Shown: piece by piece, positions 35,445-43,780 of the stretch
Numbering within the stretch: the stretch's first letter is position 1
How the letters are laid out: each line of letters opens with the position of its first letter
Origin: JALZUE01 sp051251725
GTDB taxonomy: Bacteria > Pseudomonadota > Gammaproteobacteria > Enterobacterales > Alteromonadaceae
Direction: 5' to 3'
Length of the DNA: 64,000 bases
Assembly (NCBI GenBank): GCA_051251725.1
Contig: JBPOFN010000007.1
Coordinates: 62,001 to 126,000 of the forward strand
The notes under the pieces: generated by a model
Told to the model about the DNA's origin: nothing
Databases searched by the model: none
Seen by the model: only the letters and a program-made list of their open reading frames with translations
Program-made: the position numbers and the translations under genes

Positions 35445-35627
35445 CTATAATGGAAAAATTAGTGTAAAATCCGACAACTAATTCTTATCATGTCACATAC
35501 TTAAGCAAAATTATAGCTAGAGCAAATGGATTATTTTTAATTTCTGCTGATATTTGCTCATCGTGCGTTTTTATTACCACAAAACAGCGCTATCGCTAAA
35601 ACGACATAACACGAGATATTCATCAAT

Positions 35628-37025
35628 ATGGCTACTTTTTTCCAACCTAAAAAAACACAAAGTTTATTAAATAAAGTGATCGAAATAACGATAACACGCT
35701 TAAATCAAACTGGTGTTGGGGTCGGGCGGTATCAAAATAAAGCAATTTTTGTTGAACATACGATTGTTGGCGAAGTTGTAAAAGTGAAAGTGAATGAGCA
35801 AAGCAGTAAATTTATTAAAGCTAAATTAGTCAGTGTGTTAAAGCCAAGCCCAGATCGGGTAGCAGCCGAGTGTCGCCATTTTCAATTATGCGGCGGTTGT
35901 GATTTACAACATTTAGCGCCTGAGCAGCAATTAGCGTTTAAGCAGAAAAAAGTTATTGAGTTATTTGCCCGAGCTGATATTAATTACGATTTACCTTGGC
36001 AGCCGTCGATTGTTGCTAGCGCTTATGGTTATCGCCGTAAAGTTCGTATTGGCGTGCAATATAATAAAAATGATGAAGCGATTGTTGGTTTTCGCCAGAA
36101 ACAAAGTAATCATTTGATCAGCATTACTGCATGCCCAGTAATGGTAGCTGAAACGGCTGATATTTTTCCTAAATTAAAGCAGCTAATTGATCAGTTATCG
36201 TTAAAAAAATCGGTAGGTCATATTGAAGTCATTACGACCGATAATATTGCCATTGTTGTCCGCCAGTTAATAAAAATTAATCCAACCGATACGCAGTTAT
36301 GGCTCACGCTTGCCAAAAAAGAAGGCTGGACTATTTATCTTGATGATGGCGCTAAGACTCAAGTTTTAGCTGCTGGTGCAGTCGCTGATATTAATTTAAC
36401 TTATTCGCTATTAGACCAAACCCAGATTAACTTTAGTGTTGATGATTTTATACAAGTTAATCATGCGGTTAATCAAAAAATGGTTGCGCAAGCTATTAAT
36501 TGGCTTGAGTTACAGCCGGATGATCGGGTTTTAGATCTATTTTGTGGTTTAGGTAATTTCACCTTACCTATGGCTAAATTAGTCAATAAAGTGATTGGCA
36601 TCGAAGGTGTGCAAACCATGGTGGATAAAGCGCAGCAAAATGCGAGCTCTAATGACATTGCTAATACGGAATTTTATCAAGCTGATTTAAATAAAAACTG
36701 GCAAACTGAATCTTGGTTTAAAACCCTTGCTGAGCAATTACCAAGTGATAATATTGGGCAAGTCTCAGCTTCAACAGCAGCAGTAAAAAGAATCAATAAA
36801 GTTGTGCTTGATCCTGCCCGAGCTGGCGCTGAATTAGCGATACAGAATTTAGCGCAATTTAAGGTCGAAAAAATCCTCTATGTTAGCTGTGAACCGGCCA
36901 GTTTAGCCCGAGATAGTGCAATTTTAATTCAGCAAGGCTATAAAATTGAAAAAATTGCCTTAATGGATATGTTTTCACAAACGAAACATCTGGAAACTAT
37001 GGTACTGTTTGTACCTAGTGAATAA
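35628..37025 (+). CDS. rlmD: 23S rRNA (uracil-1939-C5)-methyltransferase
   Basis: This 465-residue SAM-dependent enzyme (RumA) methylates U1939 of 23S rRNA. An N-terminal TRAM domain (about residues 14-75) precedes the iron-sulfur cysteines in CRHFQLCGGC and TACPVM. The SAM site is VLDLFCGLGNFTLP and the catalytic Cys lies in YVSCEPASLARD. About 25 extra residues, rich in Ser/Ala/Thr, sit before KVVLDPARAGA. It precedes relA by 29 bases, as in E. coli. Confidence 0.94.
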   Translation: MATFFQPKKTQSLLNKVIEITITRLNQTGVGVGRYQNKAIFVEHTIVGEVVKVKVNEQSSKFIKAKLVSVLKPSPDRVAAECRHFQLCGGCDLQHLAPEQQLAFKQKKVIELFARADINYDLPWQPSIVASAYGYRRKVRIGVQYNKNDEAIVGFRQKQSNHLISITACPVMVAETADIFPKLKQLIDQLSLKKSVGHIEVITTDNIAIVVRQLIKINPTDTQLWLTLAKKEGWTIYLDDGAKTQVLAAGAVADINLTYSLLDQTQINFSVDDFIQVNHAVNQKMVAQAINWLELQPDDRVLDLFCGLGNFTLPMAKLVNKVIGIEGVQTMVDKAQQNASSNDIANTEFYQADLNKNWQTESWFKTLAEQLPSDNIGQVSASTAAVKRINKVVLDPARAGAELAIQNLAQFKVEKILYVSCEPASLARDSAILIQQGYKIEKIALMDMFSQTKHLETMVLFVPSE

Positions 37026-37054
37026 AGTTGAGTAATAATTCAGGTTAATCTTTT

Positions 37055-39244
37055 ATGGTATCTGTACGTAAATCCCATTTGATGACAGAAACAAGCTTCG
37101 AAGCTTGGTTGGTCGCGCTGCCGCTTAATCAGCAAAAACAAGATGCGCTTGAGAGCTTATGGAAACAAGTCAGCGATAAGTTCACCGGTAATCTTGAATG
37201 CCAAACTAAATCACTAGAAATGGTAGAAATTTTAGCTGAATTAAACCTCGACGCAGACTCCTTATGCGCCGCTTTTTTAGTGCCGCTTTTTGAATACAAA
37301 CTGCTAACGTTAGAACAAATCAAAGAGGATTTTGGCAAAAATGTTTATTCGCTGTGTAAAGGCGTTAAACAAATGGAAGCGATCAAAACGCTTCAGCAAA
37401 GCCAATCTAGTCATGTTGCTAATAATCAAATCGATAATATTCGCCGTATGCTATTAGCTATGGTTGATGATGTCCGTGCTGTTGTTATTAAGCTGGCGGA
37501 GCGTTTATGTTATTTGCGCATTGTTAAAACCGCCGATGAAGAAACGCGGGTTATTGCCGCGAAAGAAATTGAAAACATCTATGCACCATTGGCCAACCGA
37601 TTAGGTATTGGTCAGCTAAAGTGGGAAATGGAAGATATCGCTTTTCGTTATTTGCACCCTGACGTTTATATGAAAATCGCCAGTTGGTTAGATGGCAAAC
37701 GTCTTGATCGCGAAAAATATATGGCTGAGTTTGTTGATACTCTGCAGGATCAACTCGTGGCGATGTCGGTTAAAGGTAAAGTCTACGGCCGACCGAAGCA
37801 TATTTTCAGTATCTGGAAAAAAATGCAGAAAAAACAGTTAGACTTTGAACAACTGTTTGATGTTCGTGCAGTTCGAGTGATCGTGGAAAAACTGCAAGAC
37901 TGTTATGGCGCACTAGGTGCGGTGCATACTACTTGGAAACATTTACCCAACGAATTTGATGACTATGTCGCAACGCCAAAACCCAATGGTTACCAGTCTA
38001 TTCATACTGTGGTATTAGGGCCAGAAGGTAAGCCGGTTGAAGTGCAAATTCGTACTAAGCAAATGGATGACGATGCTGAGTTAGGTGTGGCTGCCCACTG
38101 GAAATATAAAGAAGGTGCGGCCCATGGTAAAACCTCGGGTTTTGATGAAAAAATTAATTGGCTGCGAAAAATCCTTCAGTGGCAAGACGATGTTTCGGGT
38201 AATGAAAATATTATTGAAGAATTGCGTAGCCAAGTTTTTGAAGATCGAATTTACGCTTTTACGCCCAATGGTGATGTTATTGATTTACCACTTGGTGCCA
38301 CGCCTTTAGATTTTGCTTATTATATTCATTCTAATGTTGGCCATTGTTGTATTGGCGCTAAAATTAGTGGCCGTATTGTGCCTTTTACTTATCAGTTGCA
38401 AACCGGCGATCAAGTAGAAATATTAACCAGTAAAACGCCAAATCCAAGTCGTGACTGGCTTAACCCCAATTTACGTTATGTTTATTCAAGCCGTGCCCGC
38501 GCTAAAGTTCAGCACTTTTTCAAATTACAAGATCGCGATAAACACCTTATTCAAGGTAAAGAAGCGCTTGATGCGGAGCTGAATAAGTTAAATATTGCCA
38601 GTGTTGACTTATTAGCGGTTGCTAAGCGATATAACTTAACCAGTATTGACGACTTTTATGTTGGTTTAGGCTCTGGTCACGTTAAATTGCAGCAAGCGGT
38701 TCATGTTATTCAGCAAAAAGAAAATGCAGCTTTACCTGAGCCCGAAATTGATATCAACAGCTTGGTTAAACAGCCGACCGAAAATAAACACGCTGACTCG
38801 AATGGCATTACCGTTTCTGGCGTTGGCAACTTATTAACCCATATGGCTAAATGTTGTCAGCCGGTACCGGGTGATGACATTTTAGGTTTTATCACCCAAG
38901 GCCGCGGTATTTCAGTACATCGTAACGACTGTGAGCAATTAATGCATGCGTTGTCACAACAGCCTGAACGTCAGGTTGAGGTACAATGGGGCAATAAAAA
39001 CACTCAAAAATATCAAGTGGCGATCAAAATAATTGCCAACGATCGCCAAGGTTTATTACGCGATGTTTCAACTATTATCTCTAACGACAGGATCAGTATT
39101 CTTGGTATGGAAAGTCACTCCGATGTCATGAAACAATCTATGTCGATGACTATTAAGTTGGAAATAGCCAACGCTGAGATGTTAGCGCGCTTAATTAATA
39201 AAATTAACCAGCTCGATGATGTTGTTGATGTTATCCGTGTGTAA
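37055..39244 (+). CDS. relA: GTP pyrophosphokinase RelA
   Basis: This 729-residue enzyme makes the alarmone (p)ppGpp when uncharged tRNA enters the ribosome. The N-terminal pseudo-hydrolase domain lacks the HD catalytic pair, as in monofunctional RelA. The synthetase domain carries GRPKHIFSIWKKMQKK and PNGYQSIHTVV. A TGS domain (FTPNGDVIDLPLGATPLDFAY), a Cys-containing region (MAKCCQPVPGDDI) and a C-terminal ACT domain follow. The length is close to that of E. coli RelA (744). It sits between rlmD and mazG, but the mazEF toxin pair found there in E. coli is absent. Confidence 0.96.
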   Translation: MVSVRKSHLMTETSFEAWLVALPLNQQKQDALESLWKQVSDKFTGNLECQTKSLEMVEILAELNLDADSLCAAFLVPLFEYKLLTLEQIKEDFGKNVYSLCKGVKQMEAIKTLQQSQSSHVANNQIDNIRRMLLAMVDDVRAVVIKLAERLCYLRIVKTADEETRVIAAKEIENIYAPLANRLGIGQLKWEMEDIAFRYLHPDVYMKIASWLDGKRLDREKYMAEFVDTLQDQLVAMSVKGKVYGRPKHIFSIWKKMQKKQLDFEQLFDVRAVRVIVEKLQDCYGALGAVHTTWKHLPNEFDDYVATPKPNGYQSIHTVVLGPEGKPVEVQIRTKQMDDDAELGVAAHWKYKEGAAHGKTSGFDEKINWLRKILQWQDDVSGNENIIEELRSQVFEDRIYAFTPNGDVIDLPLGATPLDFAYYIHSNVGHCCIGAKISGRIVPFTYQLQTGDQVEILTSKTPNPSRDWLNPNLRYVYSSRARAKVQHFFKLQDRDKHLIQGKEALDAELNKLNIASVDLLAVAKRYNLTSIDDFYVGLGSGHVKLQQAVHVIQQKENAALPEPEIDINSLVKQPTENKHADSNGITVSGVGNLLTHMAKCCQPVPGDDILGFITQGRGISVHRNDCEQLMHALSQQPERQVEVQWGNKNTQKYQVAIKIIANDRQGLLRDVSTIISNDRISILGMESHSDVMKQSMSMTIKLEIANAEMLARLINKINQLDDVVDVIRV

Positions 39245-39277
39245 TTTTTAGTTAGTATTAAAAAGAATCTTAAAATC

Positions 39278-40081
39278 ATGTTATTAGAAAAACCCTCGAT
39301 AGAAAAACTCCGTTGGATCATGGCGCAATTACGTGATCCTGAAACCGGTTGCCCCTGGGATATCAAACAAAATTTTGCTTCTATTGTTCCTCATACTATT
39401 GAAGAAGCTTACGAAGTGGCAGATGCAATAGCACAAGAAGACTTTGTTGAATTAGAAAAAGAATTAGGCGACTTATTATTTCAAGTGGTGTTTTATAGCC
39501 AGCTTGGCCAAGAACAAAAACGTTTTGACTTTGATTCTGTGATCGCGGCTATTTGTGAAAAAATTATTCGTCGTCATCCTCATGTTTTTTCTGATGCTGA
39601 TTTATCTTCCGAGCAAGAAATCAAAGCCAATTGGGAAAATGAAAAAGCGAAAGAGCGAGCGGTAAAAAACCAGCAAGAAAACCTCAGTATTTTAGCGGAT
39701 ATTCCTAACAATCTGCCGGCTTTATCGCAAGCGGCGAAAATTCAAAAACGTTGCTCACATGTTGGTTTTGATTGGGACAATAAAACTGATGTTTTAGCTA
39801 AAATCAAAGAAGAAGTGCTGGAAGTTGAAGAAGTTTTATATGATCACCCGCAAGAACTTTCAGAAGAATTAGGGGATTTGTTATTTGCCGTGGTCAATTT
39901 ATGTCGTCATGAAAAACAAGACCCTGAAGCTTTATTAAGAGCCGCGAATAAAAAATTCACCAAGCGCTTTCATGGTGTTGAAGCGCAGGTAAATGCGTCT
40001 AATAAAAGTTTTGAGCAGCATGAACTAGCAACATTAGAAGCCTATTGGCAACAAGTGAAAATAAATGAAAAAAGCGAATAG
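39278..40081 (+). CDS. mazG: Nucleoside triphosphate pyrophosphohydrolase MazG
   Basis: This 267-residue protein has two tandem MazG domains, the first at about residues 30-110 (CPWDIKQNF, EEAYEVADAI, ELEKELGDLLFQV) and the second at about 175-225 (EEVLEVEEVLYD, ELSEELGDLLFAV). It hydrolyses nucleoside triphosphates and in E. coli lowers ppGpp indirectly, which suits its place after relA. It overlaps the next gene by 17 bases. Confidence 0.94.
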   Translation: MLLEKPSIEKLRWIMAQLRDPETGCPWDIKQNFASIVPHTIEEAYEVADAIAQEDFVELEKELGDLLFQVVFYSQLGQEQKRFDFDSVIAAICEKIIRRHPHVFSDADLSSEQEIKANWENEKAKERAVKNQQENLSILADIPNNLPALSQAAKIQKRCSHVGFDWDNKTDVLAKIKEEVLEVEEVLYDHPQELSEELGDLLFAVVNLCRHEKQDPEALLRAANKKFTKRFHGVEAQVNASNKSFEQHELATLEAYWQQVKINEKSE

Positions 40082-40622
40082 CCGTTATAACGACGTTGCA
40101 AAAGCCGTGGCGTTACCTAAATCTCAGCATGTCAGTATTGCCCTAACTGATCCTAAAAGCCCAAGTAACGTTGGCGCGGTAATGCGCGCAGCGGGCTGTT
40201 ATCAAGCCAATGAAGTGTTATACAGCGGTGTTCGTTATGCCAAAGCGGCAAAGTTTCAAACTGACACTAAAAGCGTAAGCGATAAAATCCCGTTAACCAA
40301 TGTCGACAGTTTTTTTACGGATAAGCCGGATGATGTAAAAGTTATTTGTGTTGATCTGGTCGAGGGGGCGATACCACTGCCAGAATTTGTGCACCCAGAA
40401 AAAGCACTTTATATTTTTGGCCCTGAAGATGGCACCATTAGCCAAGCTGTGGTGGATACTGCTGATAGCGTTGTTTATGTGCCAACGATAGGATGTATGA
40501 ATTTAGCGGCGAGTGTTAATGTTTTACTCTACGATCGTTTAGCTAAATCGCAATTAACCCACTTTTCGGATCAGTTAATCAAACAAAGTCGCGATACCAA
40601 TAATACCGTAAAAGTAAAATAA
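40065..40622 (+). CDS. TrmH/SpoU-family RNA methyltransferase
   Basis: This 185-residue protein is a SPOUT-fold methyltransferase. Motif 1 (DPKSPSNVGAVMRAAGC), motif 2 (ALYIFGPEDGTI) and motif 3 (MNLAASVNVLLYDRL) are all intact, including the conserved Asn and Arg. It is the catalytic domain alone, without the N-terminal RNA-binding extension of RlmB. It should 2'-O-methylate tRNA or rRNA, but the target cannot be told from sequence. It overlaps mazG by 17 bases. Confidence 0.82.
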   Translation: MKKANSRYNDVAKAVALPKSQHVSIALTDPKSPSNVGAVMRAAGCYQANEVLYSGVRYAKAAKFQTDTKSVSDKIPLTNVDSFFTDKPDDVKVICVDLVEGAIPLPEFVHPEKALYIFGPEDGTISQAVVDTADSVVYVPTIGCMNLAASVNVLLYDRLAKSQLTHFSDQLIKQSRDTNNTVKVK

Positions 40623-40750
40623 CTGAGCGGGATTTATCGAGAGTTTTAGCTGTTAGCGTTTATTGTAGCGCTGCTCTTTTGGCTAGTATATTAATGACTT
40701 ATTCTTGAGAAGTTAGCCTTATTTGCATTTACCGCTTTTGAATTACTCTC

Positions 40751-40795
40751 GAACTGTCCGTAATAGAATTGTCCGTAATAGAACTGAATGTAATC
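40751..40795. repeat. Three-copy 15-bp tandem repeat
   Basis: GAACTGTCCGTAATA, GAATTGTCCGTAATA and the diverged GAACTGAATGTAATC follow one another upstream of the DUF454 gene. The first two differ at one base. Confidence 0.75.
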
Positions 40796-40820
40796 TATTT
40801 AAATTAATATTGGTTTAACT

Positions 40821-41183
40821 GTGAAAATATTGTTATTGAAATTTATTGGGCTAGTGTTTGTTGGCTTGGCTATTCTTGGCGTTTTTTTACCCTTGTTGCC
40901 GACCACACCGTTTCTTTTAGTGGCGGCGACATGTTTTGCTAAATCATCCCCGAGATTTTATCAATTATTGATAAATAATAAAGTTTTTGGCCCCTTAATT
41001 ATTAACTGGCAGGCAAGCCGTAGTATTCCTAAAAAAGCTAAGTTCATGGCGCTTGTGACTATGTTGCTGGCAGTTTGTTGGTCAGTTTATCTGTTGCCGG
41101 GGATTTGGTGGCAAGTTTTGCTGGTGGCATTAGTGATTGGCCCCTTTATTTTTGTTGCGCGCCTGCCAATTACAAAAAACTAA
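40821..41183 (+). CDS. ybaN: DUF454 (YbaN-like) inner-membrane protein
   Basis: This 120-residue protein has the DUF454 pattern: an N-terminal membrane segment with GVFLPLLPTTPFLLVA, the motif CFAKSSPRFYQLLI, and two further membrane segments (about residues 75-95 and 96-112). It starts with GTG. The function of YbaN proteins is not known; in some genera a DUF454 gene sits near haem-uptake genes, but nothing of that kind is here. It faces the cyclophilin gene across a repeat-rich gap. Confidence 0.8.
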   Translation: MKILLLKFIGLVFVGLAILGVFLPLLPTTPFLLVAATCFAKSSPRFYQLLINNKVFGPLIINWQASRSIPKKAKFMALVTMLLAVCWSVYLLPGIWWQVLLVALVIGPFIFVARLPITKN

Positions 41184-41193
41184 GATCTAGCAT

Positions 41194-41256
41194 TAGGCTG
41201 TAAGCCATAAGCCATAAGCCATAAGCCATAAGCGATAAGCTTTAAGCGACTAGCCT
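41194..41256. repeat. Heptamer array TAAGCCA (left arm of an inverted pair)
   Basis: Four perfect tandem TAAGCCA units (41201-41228) are flanked by drifted copies (TAGGCTG, TAAGCGA, TAAGCTT, TAAGCGA, CTAGCCT), giving nine heptamers just after the ybaN stop codon. Confidence 0.85.
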
Positions 41257-41271
41257 TTAATTTTTAACTTT

Positions 41272-41334
41272 CAGCCTCTAGCTTCCAGCTTCCAGCTTCC
41301 CGCTTCCAGCTTCCCGCTTTCAGCTTCCCGCCTT
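41272..41334. repeat. Heptamer array CAGCTTC/CCGCTTC (right arm, opposite orientation)
   Basis: Nine heptamers alternate among CAGCTTC, CCGCTTC, TAGCTTC and close variants. Read on the other strand the unit is GAAGCTG, the same AAGC core as the left array, so the two arrays face each other. Confidence 0.85.
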
Positions 41335-41365
41335 AAGTTCTAAATTTTATTAATCCCAAAATAAT

Positions 41366-41401
41366 AATGCCTTAAGTTCAAAAATTTGAACTTAAGGCAT
41401 T
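41366..41401 (-). terminator. Perfect 17-bp inverted repeat, likely terminator of the cyclophilin gene
   Basis: AATGCCTTAAGTTCAAA (41366-41382) and its exact complement (41385-41401) are separated by two bases. On the minus strand, 29 bases past the cyclophilin stop, the hairpin is followed by ATTATTATTTT, which fits a terminator. The first arm's GCCTTAAGTTC also occurs as a direct copy at 41331-41341. Confidence 0.7.
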
Positions 41402-41429
41402 TGTCAGGTTAATTCACTAAAACTAATCG

Positions 41430-42854
41430 TTATTTACGAAATAAGCGCATTAAGCCAAGTGATAATAAACCAAATAAAGTGATTGAACCGCCGCCGCTAC
41501 CAGAGCTATAAACCGGCTGTTTAGTCACATCAGGATCTTGCGGTGCGTAATCGTCGTCGTCGTTAACGCCGTCACCATCATCATCAGTATCAGTATTGTT
41601 ACCAATGCCATCACCATCTGTATCTAAGTACTCATCTGGATCATCAGGGAATTTATCTTGGGTTTCGTTACAATAACCGTCACCGTCAGTATCAGTTTGA
41701 TCGGTTGCTTTAGTTGGACAAGCATCCGCATTATCACCAACACCATCTTTATCTAGATCGCGCCACTCGTCAATGTCGTTAGGAAATTCATCAGCGTTAT
41801 CACCAACACCATCGCCATCGCTGTCGTATTGTTCGCTGTCGTCAAATGGGAAAGCATCTGAAGTATCAGGTTCGCCATCATTATCATCATCTAGATCGGC
41901 ATTATCACCGGTGCCGTCTTCATCAAAATCAACCGTTTCTGAGGCATCATCAGGGAATTTGTCGGTATTGTCGGCTACGCCATCGCCATCGGTATCAGCT
42001 GATTCGGTAGCGTCAAACGGGTATAAATCGTTAACATCTAAGACATCATCACCGTCATCGTCGTCGTCATTGATGTTAAGTTCGCCATCACCGTCAGTAT
42101 CTAATAAAGTATTTAGCACTGGGGTTAAGCCACTGGTGGTATCGACGCTGTTATCTGTTATCGTAATTGCATTAATAATAACAAAGTTAGCATCGCTGAT
42201 GGCAATGGTCTCGTCGTTATCATCTTCACCGTTAACATAATTGTTACAGGTTTTATCTTCAGCAACAATAAAAGGAATTTCGGTACTTGAGTCATAAAAA
42301 CAGCGATTGATATCGATAATTTTTGTTAATACATCCATGCCTTCAGTTACTTGGCCAAAAACAGTAAAACCACCGCTATTGGCTCGAACATCTAAACTTT
42401 CGCTATTGTCGTTAACGTTAAAAAACCATTGACGAGTAGCGCTGTTTGGATTTGATGTTTTTGCCATCGCAATAGTGCCAGCGACATTTGACCAAACTGG
42501 CTCATTTCTAATCGCAGAGTTAGCAGGTTTTGCGATAAATGGTAGGGTCTCATTAAAATAGAAACCACCACCTTGAACAATAAAGTCTTCATCAACATAA
42601 ACGCCATCTTGCAAAACTCTTTTGTCAGCAATACGGTGGATAACTGTATTATCATAGCTGCCATCGGTGACATAAGTTAAAAAGTTAGCTACCGTTGTCG
42701 GCGTGGTTTCGTCATAAAGGTTAACTTTAATCGTACCTTGAGTGGTATCAAATTCGACGATAGTTGCTTGTGCATGAAACCCCAGCAATGTAGATGAATA
42801 TATTGCTGATAGCGTTGCAATATTTAATAATGATTTTTTCAAATTTGACCTCAA
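41430..42854 (-). CDS. Secreted cyclophilin-type isomerase with calcium-binding repeats and GlyGly-CTERM tail
   Basis: This 474-residue protein has a signal peptide (about residues 1-30, ending FHAQA), a cyclophilin domain (about 31-215, with VIHRIADK, FIVQGGGF and GTIAMAKTSNPNSATRQWFF), and about 200 residues of thrombospondin type 3-like repeats rich in DTDGDG and DxDxDG motifs that should bind calcium. The C-terminus, SSGSGGGSITLFGLLSLGLMRLFRK-like in layout, has a Gly-rich motif, a hydrophobic segment and basic residues: the GlyGly-CTERM signal cut by rhombosortase. It is therefore probably exported by type II secretion and held on the cell surface. The rhombosortase gene is not in this window. 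Confidence 0.85.
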   Translation of the reverse strand: MRSNLKKSLLNIATLSAIYSSTLLGFHAQATIVEFDTTQGTIKVNLYDETTPTTVANFLTYVTDGSYDNTVIHRIADKRVLQDGVYVDEDFIVQGGGFYFNETLPFIAKPANSAIRNEPVWSNVAGTIAMAKTSNPNSATRQWFFNVNDNSESLDVRANSGGFTVFGQVTEGMDVLTKIIDINRCFYDSSTEIPFIVAEDKTCNNYVNGEDDNDETIAISDANFVIINAITITDNSVDTTSGLTPVLNTLLDTDGDGELNINDDDDDGDDVLDVNDLYPFDATESADTDGDGVADNTDKFPDDASETVDFDEDGTGDNADLDDDNDGEPDTSDAFPFDDSEQYDSDGDGVGDNADEFPNDIDEWRDLDKDGVGDNADACPTKATDQTDTDGDGYCNETQDKFPDDPDEYLDTDGDGIGNNTDTDDDGDGVNDDDDYAPQDPDVTKQPVYSSGSGGGSITLFGLLSLGLMRLFRK

Positions 42855-42974
42855 TTAGTTAATTCTTTAATTGTTAATCTTTTTCTAAGACGGCAATACT
42901 AAGCAGAAAATTGTGTAAAGGCGACAGTTTTTACAACTAATTACAAATTGCCTATTTTATATATAATAATGACA

Positions 42975-43559
42975 TTAGGCTAAAGCTTGCCCAACTAATT
43001 TCGCTAAATGTTCCGGCAAGGTGAGGGTTAACGCGATATCATGGCCTTTTTCTGACATTTTTCGCCAGGTTTTTTGGACAATATCAATCACTTTTTCATC
43101 ATCATACTTAGCGGCAAAAGCGTCAAAGTAGTGAATAAGAAAAACCAAACAAGCAACATCTTCAAGCGTTTGGCTGTCTTGATTCGATTTTAACTTGGCT
43201 TTGCGAACAATATTATAACTTTGCTCTGCTTCCTCAGCCGAATAACCGTGAGTTAACATAGTCTCTTGTGTTAACTCGGCATGAAAAAGCCCTAATTGTT
43301 TTCGCCAAGTTAAATAGCCAGCTTTACCTTCAGGAAATTCAGCGCGCTTTAAATGCCAACGCTTAATATGTTGTGCTCGCACGGCTATTTGTAAATATTC
43401 GCTAGCATCAGGCCAATATTGGTTTAAACATTCGCTCATTCGTTGACCATAAATAAGTTCTTTTGCGACATCGTCGCCATTAACTATTTCGGTATTTGGG
43501 TCTTGCTGATTGATCTCATCGATAGCTGAGATCACACGCTGCATACGTTGATTTGACAT
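42975..43559 (-). CDS. DUF4202 family protein
   Basis: This 194-residue protein matches DUF4202, a helical family of unknown function. Recognisable stretches are AVRAQHIKRWHLKRAEFPEGK, shortened here to AQHIKRW and FPEGKAGYLTWRK, and EDVACLVFLIHYFD, with a spaced His and Glu-Asp pattern that recalls HD-type folds. No signal peptide or membrane segment is seen. It lies between pyrG (divergent) and the cyclophilin gene on the same strand. No function is proposed. Confidence 0.75.
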   Translation of the reverse strand: MSNQRMQRVISAIDEINQQDPNTEIVNGDDVAKELIYGQRMSECLNQYWPDASEYLQIAVRAQHIKRWHLKRAEFPEGKAGYLTWRKQLGLFHAELTQETMLTHGYSAEEAEQSYNIVRKAKLKSNQDSQTLEDVACLVFLIHYFDAFAAKYDDEKVIDIVQKTWRKMSEKGHDIALTLTLPEHLAKLVGQALA

Positions 43560-43674
43560 AAAATCACTCTATAAAAAAATAATGACACTATCTTAAACGG
43601 TTCTTGGTTTATTACAATATTGAAAACGTATCTGGGTAACTAACAATTAAACGTGAATTCTCTGCTATCAGATA

Positions 43675-43703
43675 TTGTTACTGATACAGCCTTTAGGTAT
43701 AAT
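43675..43703 (+). promoter_or_regulatory. Sigma-70 promoter candidate for pyrG
   Basis: TTGTTA (43675-43680) and a perfect TATAAT (43698-43703) are exactly 17 bases apart, 77 bases upstream of the pyrG start codon. The -35 has two mismatches to consensus. Confidence 0.6.
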
Positions 43704-43780
43704 GCTTTCCCGTCTTGCTATGCTGTTTTTAATTAACGGTTATAGCCATATTTTCTATTTTCCTGATTTCTGGGTTTTAC

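Noticed and set aside
41773..42240. 155-codon Ser-rich open frame opposite the cyclophilin gene
   Set aside because: It is the mirror of the Asp-rich DxDGDG repeats on the other strand; low complexity, with no ribosome site.
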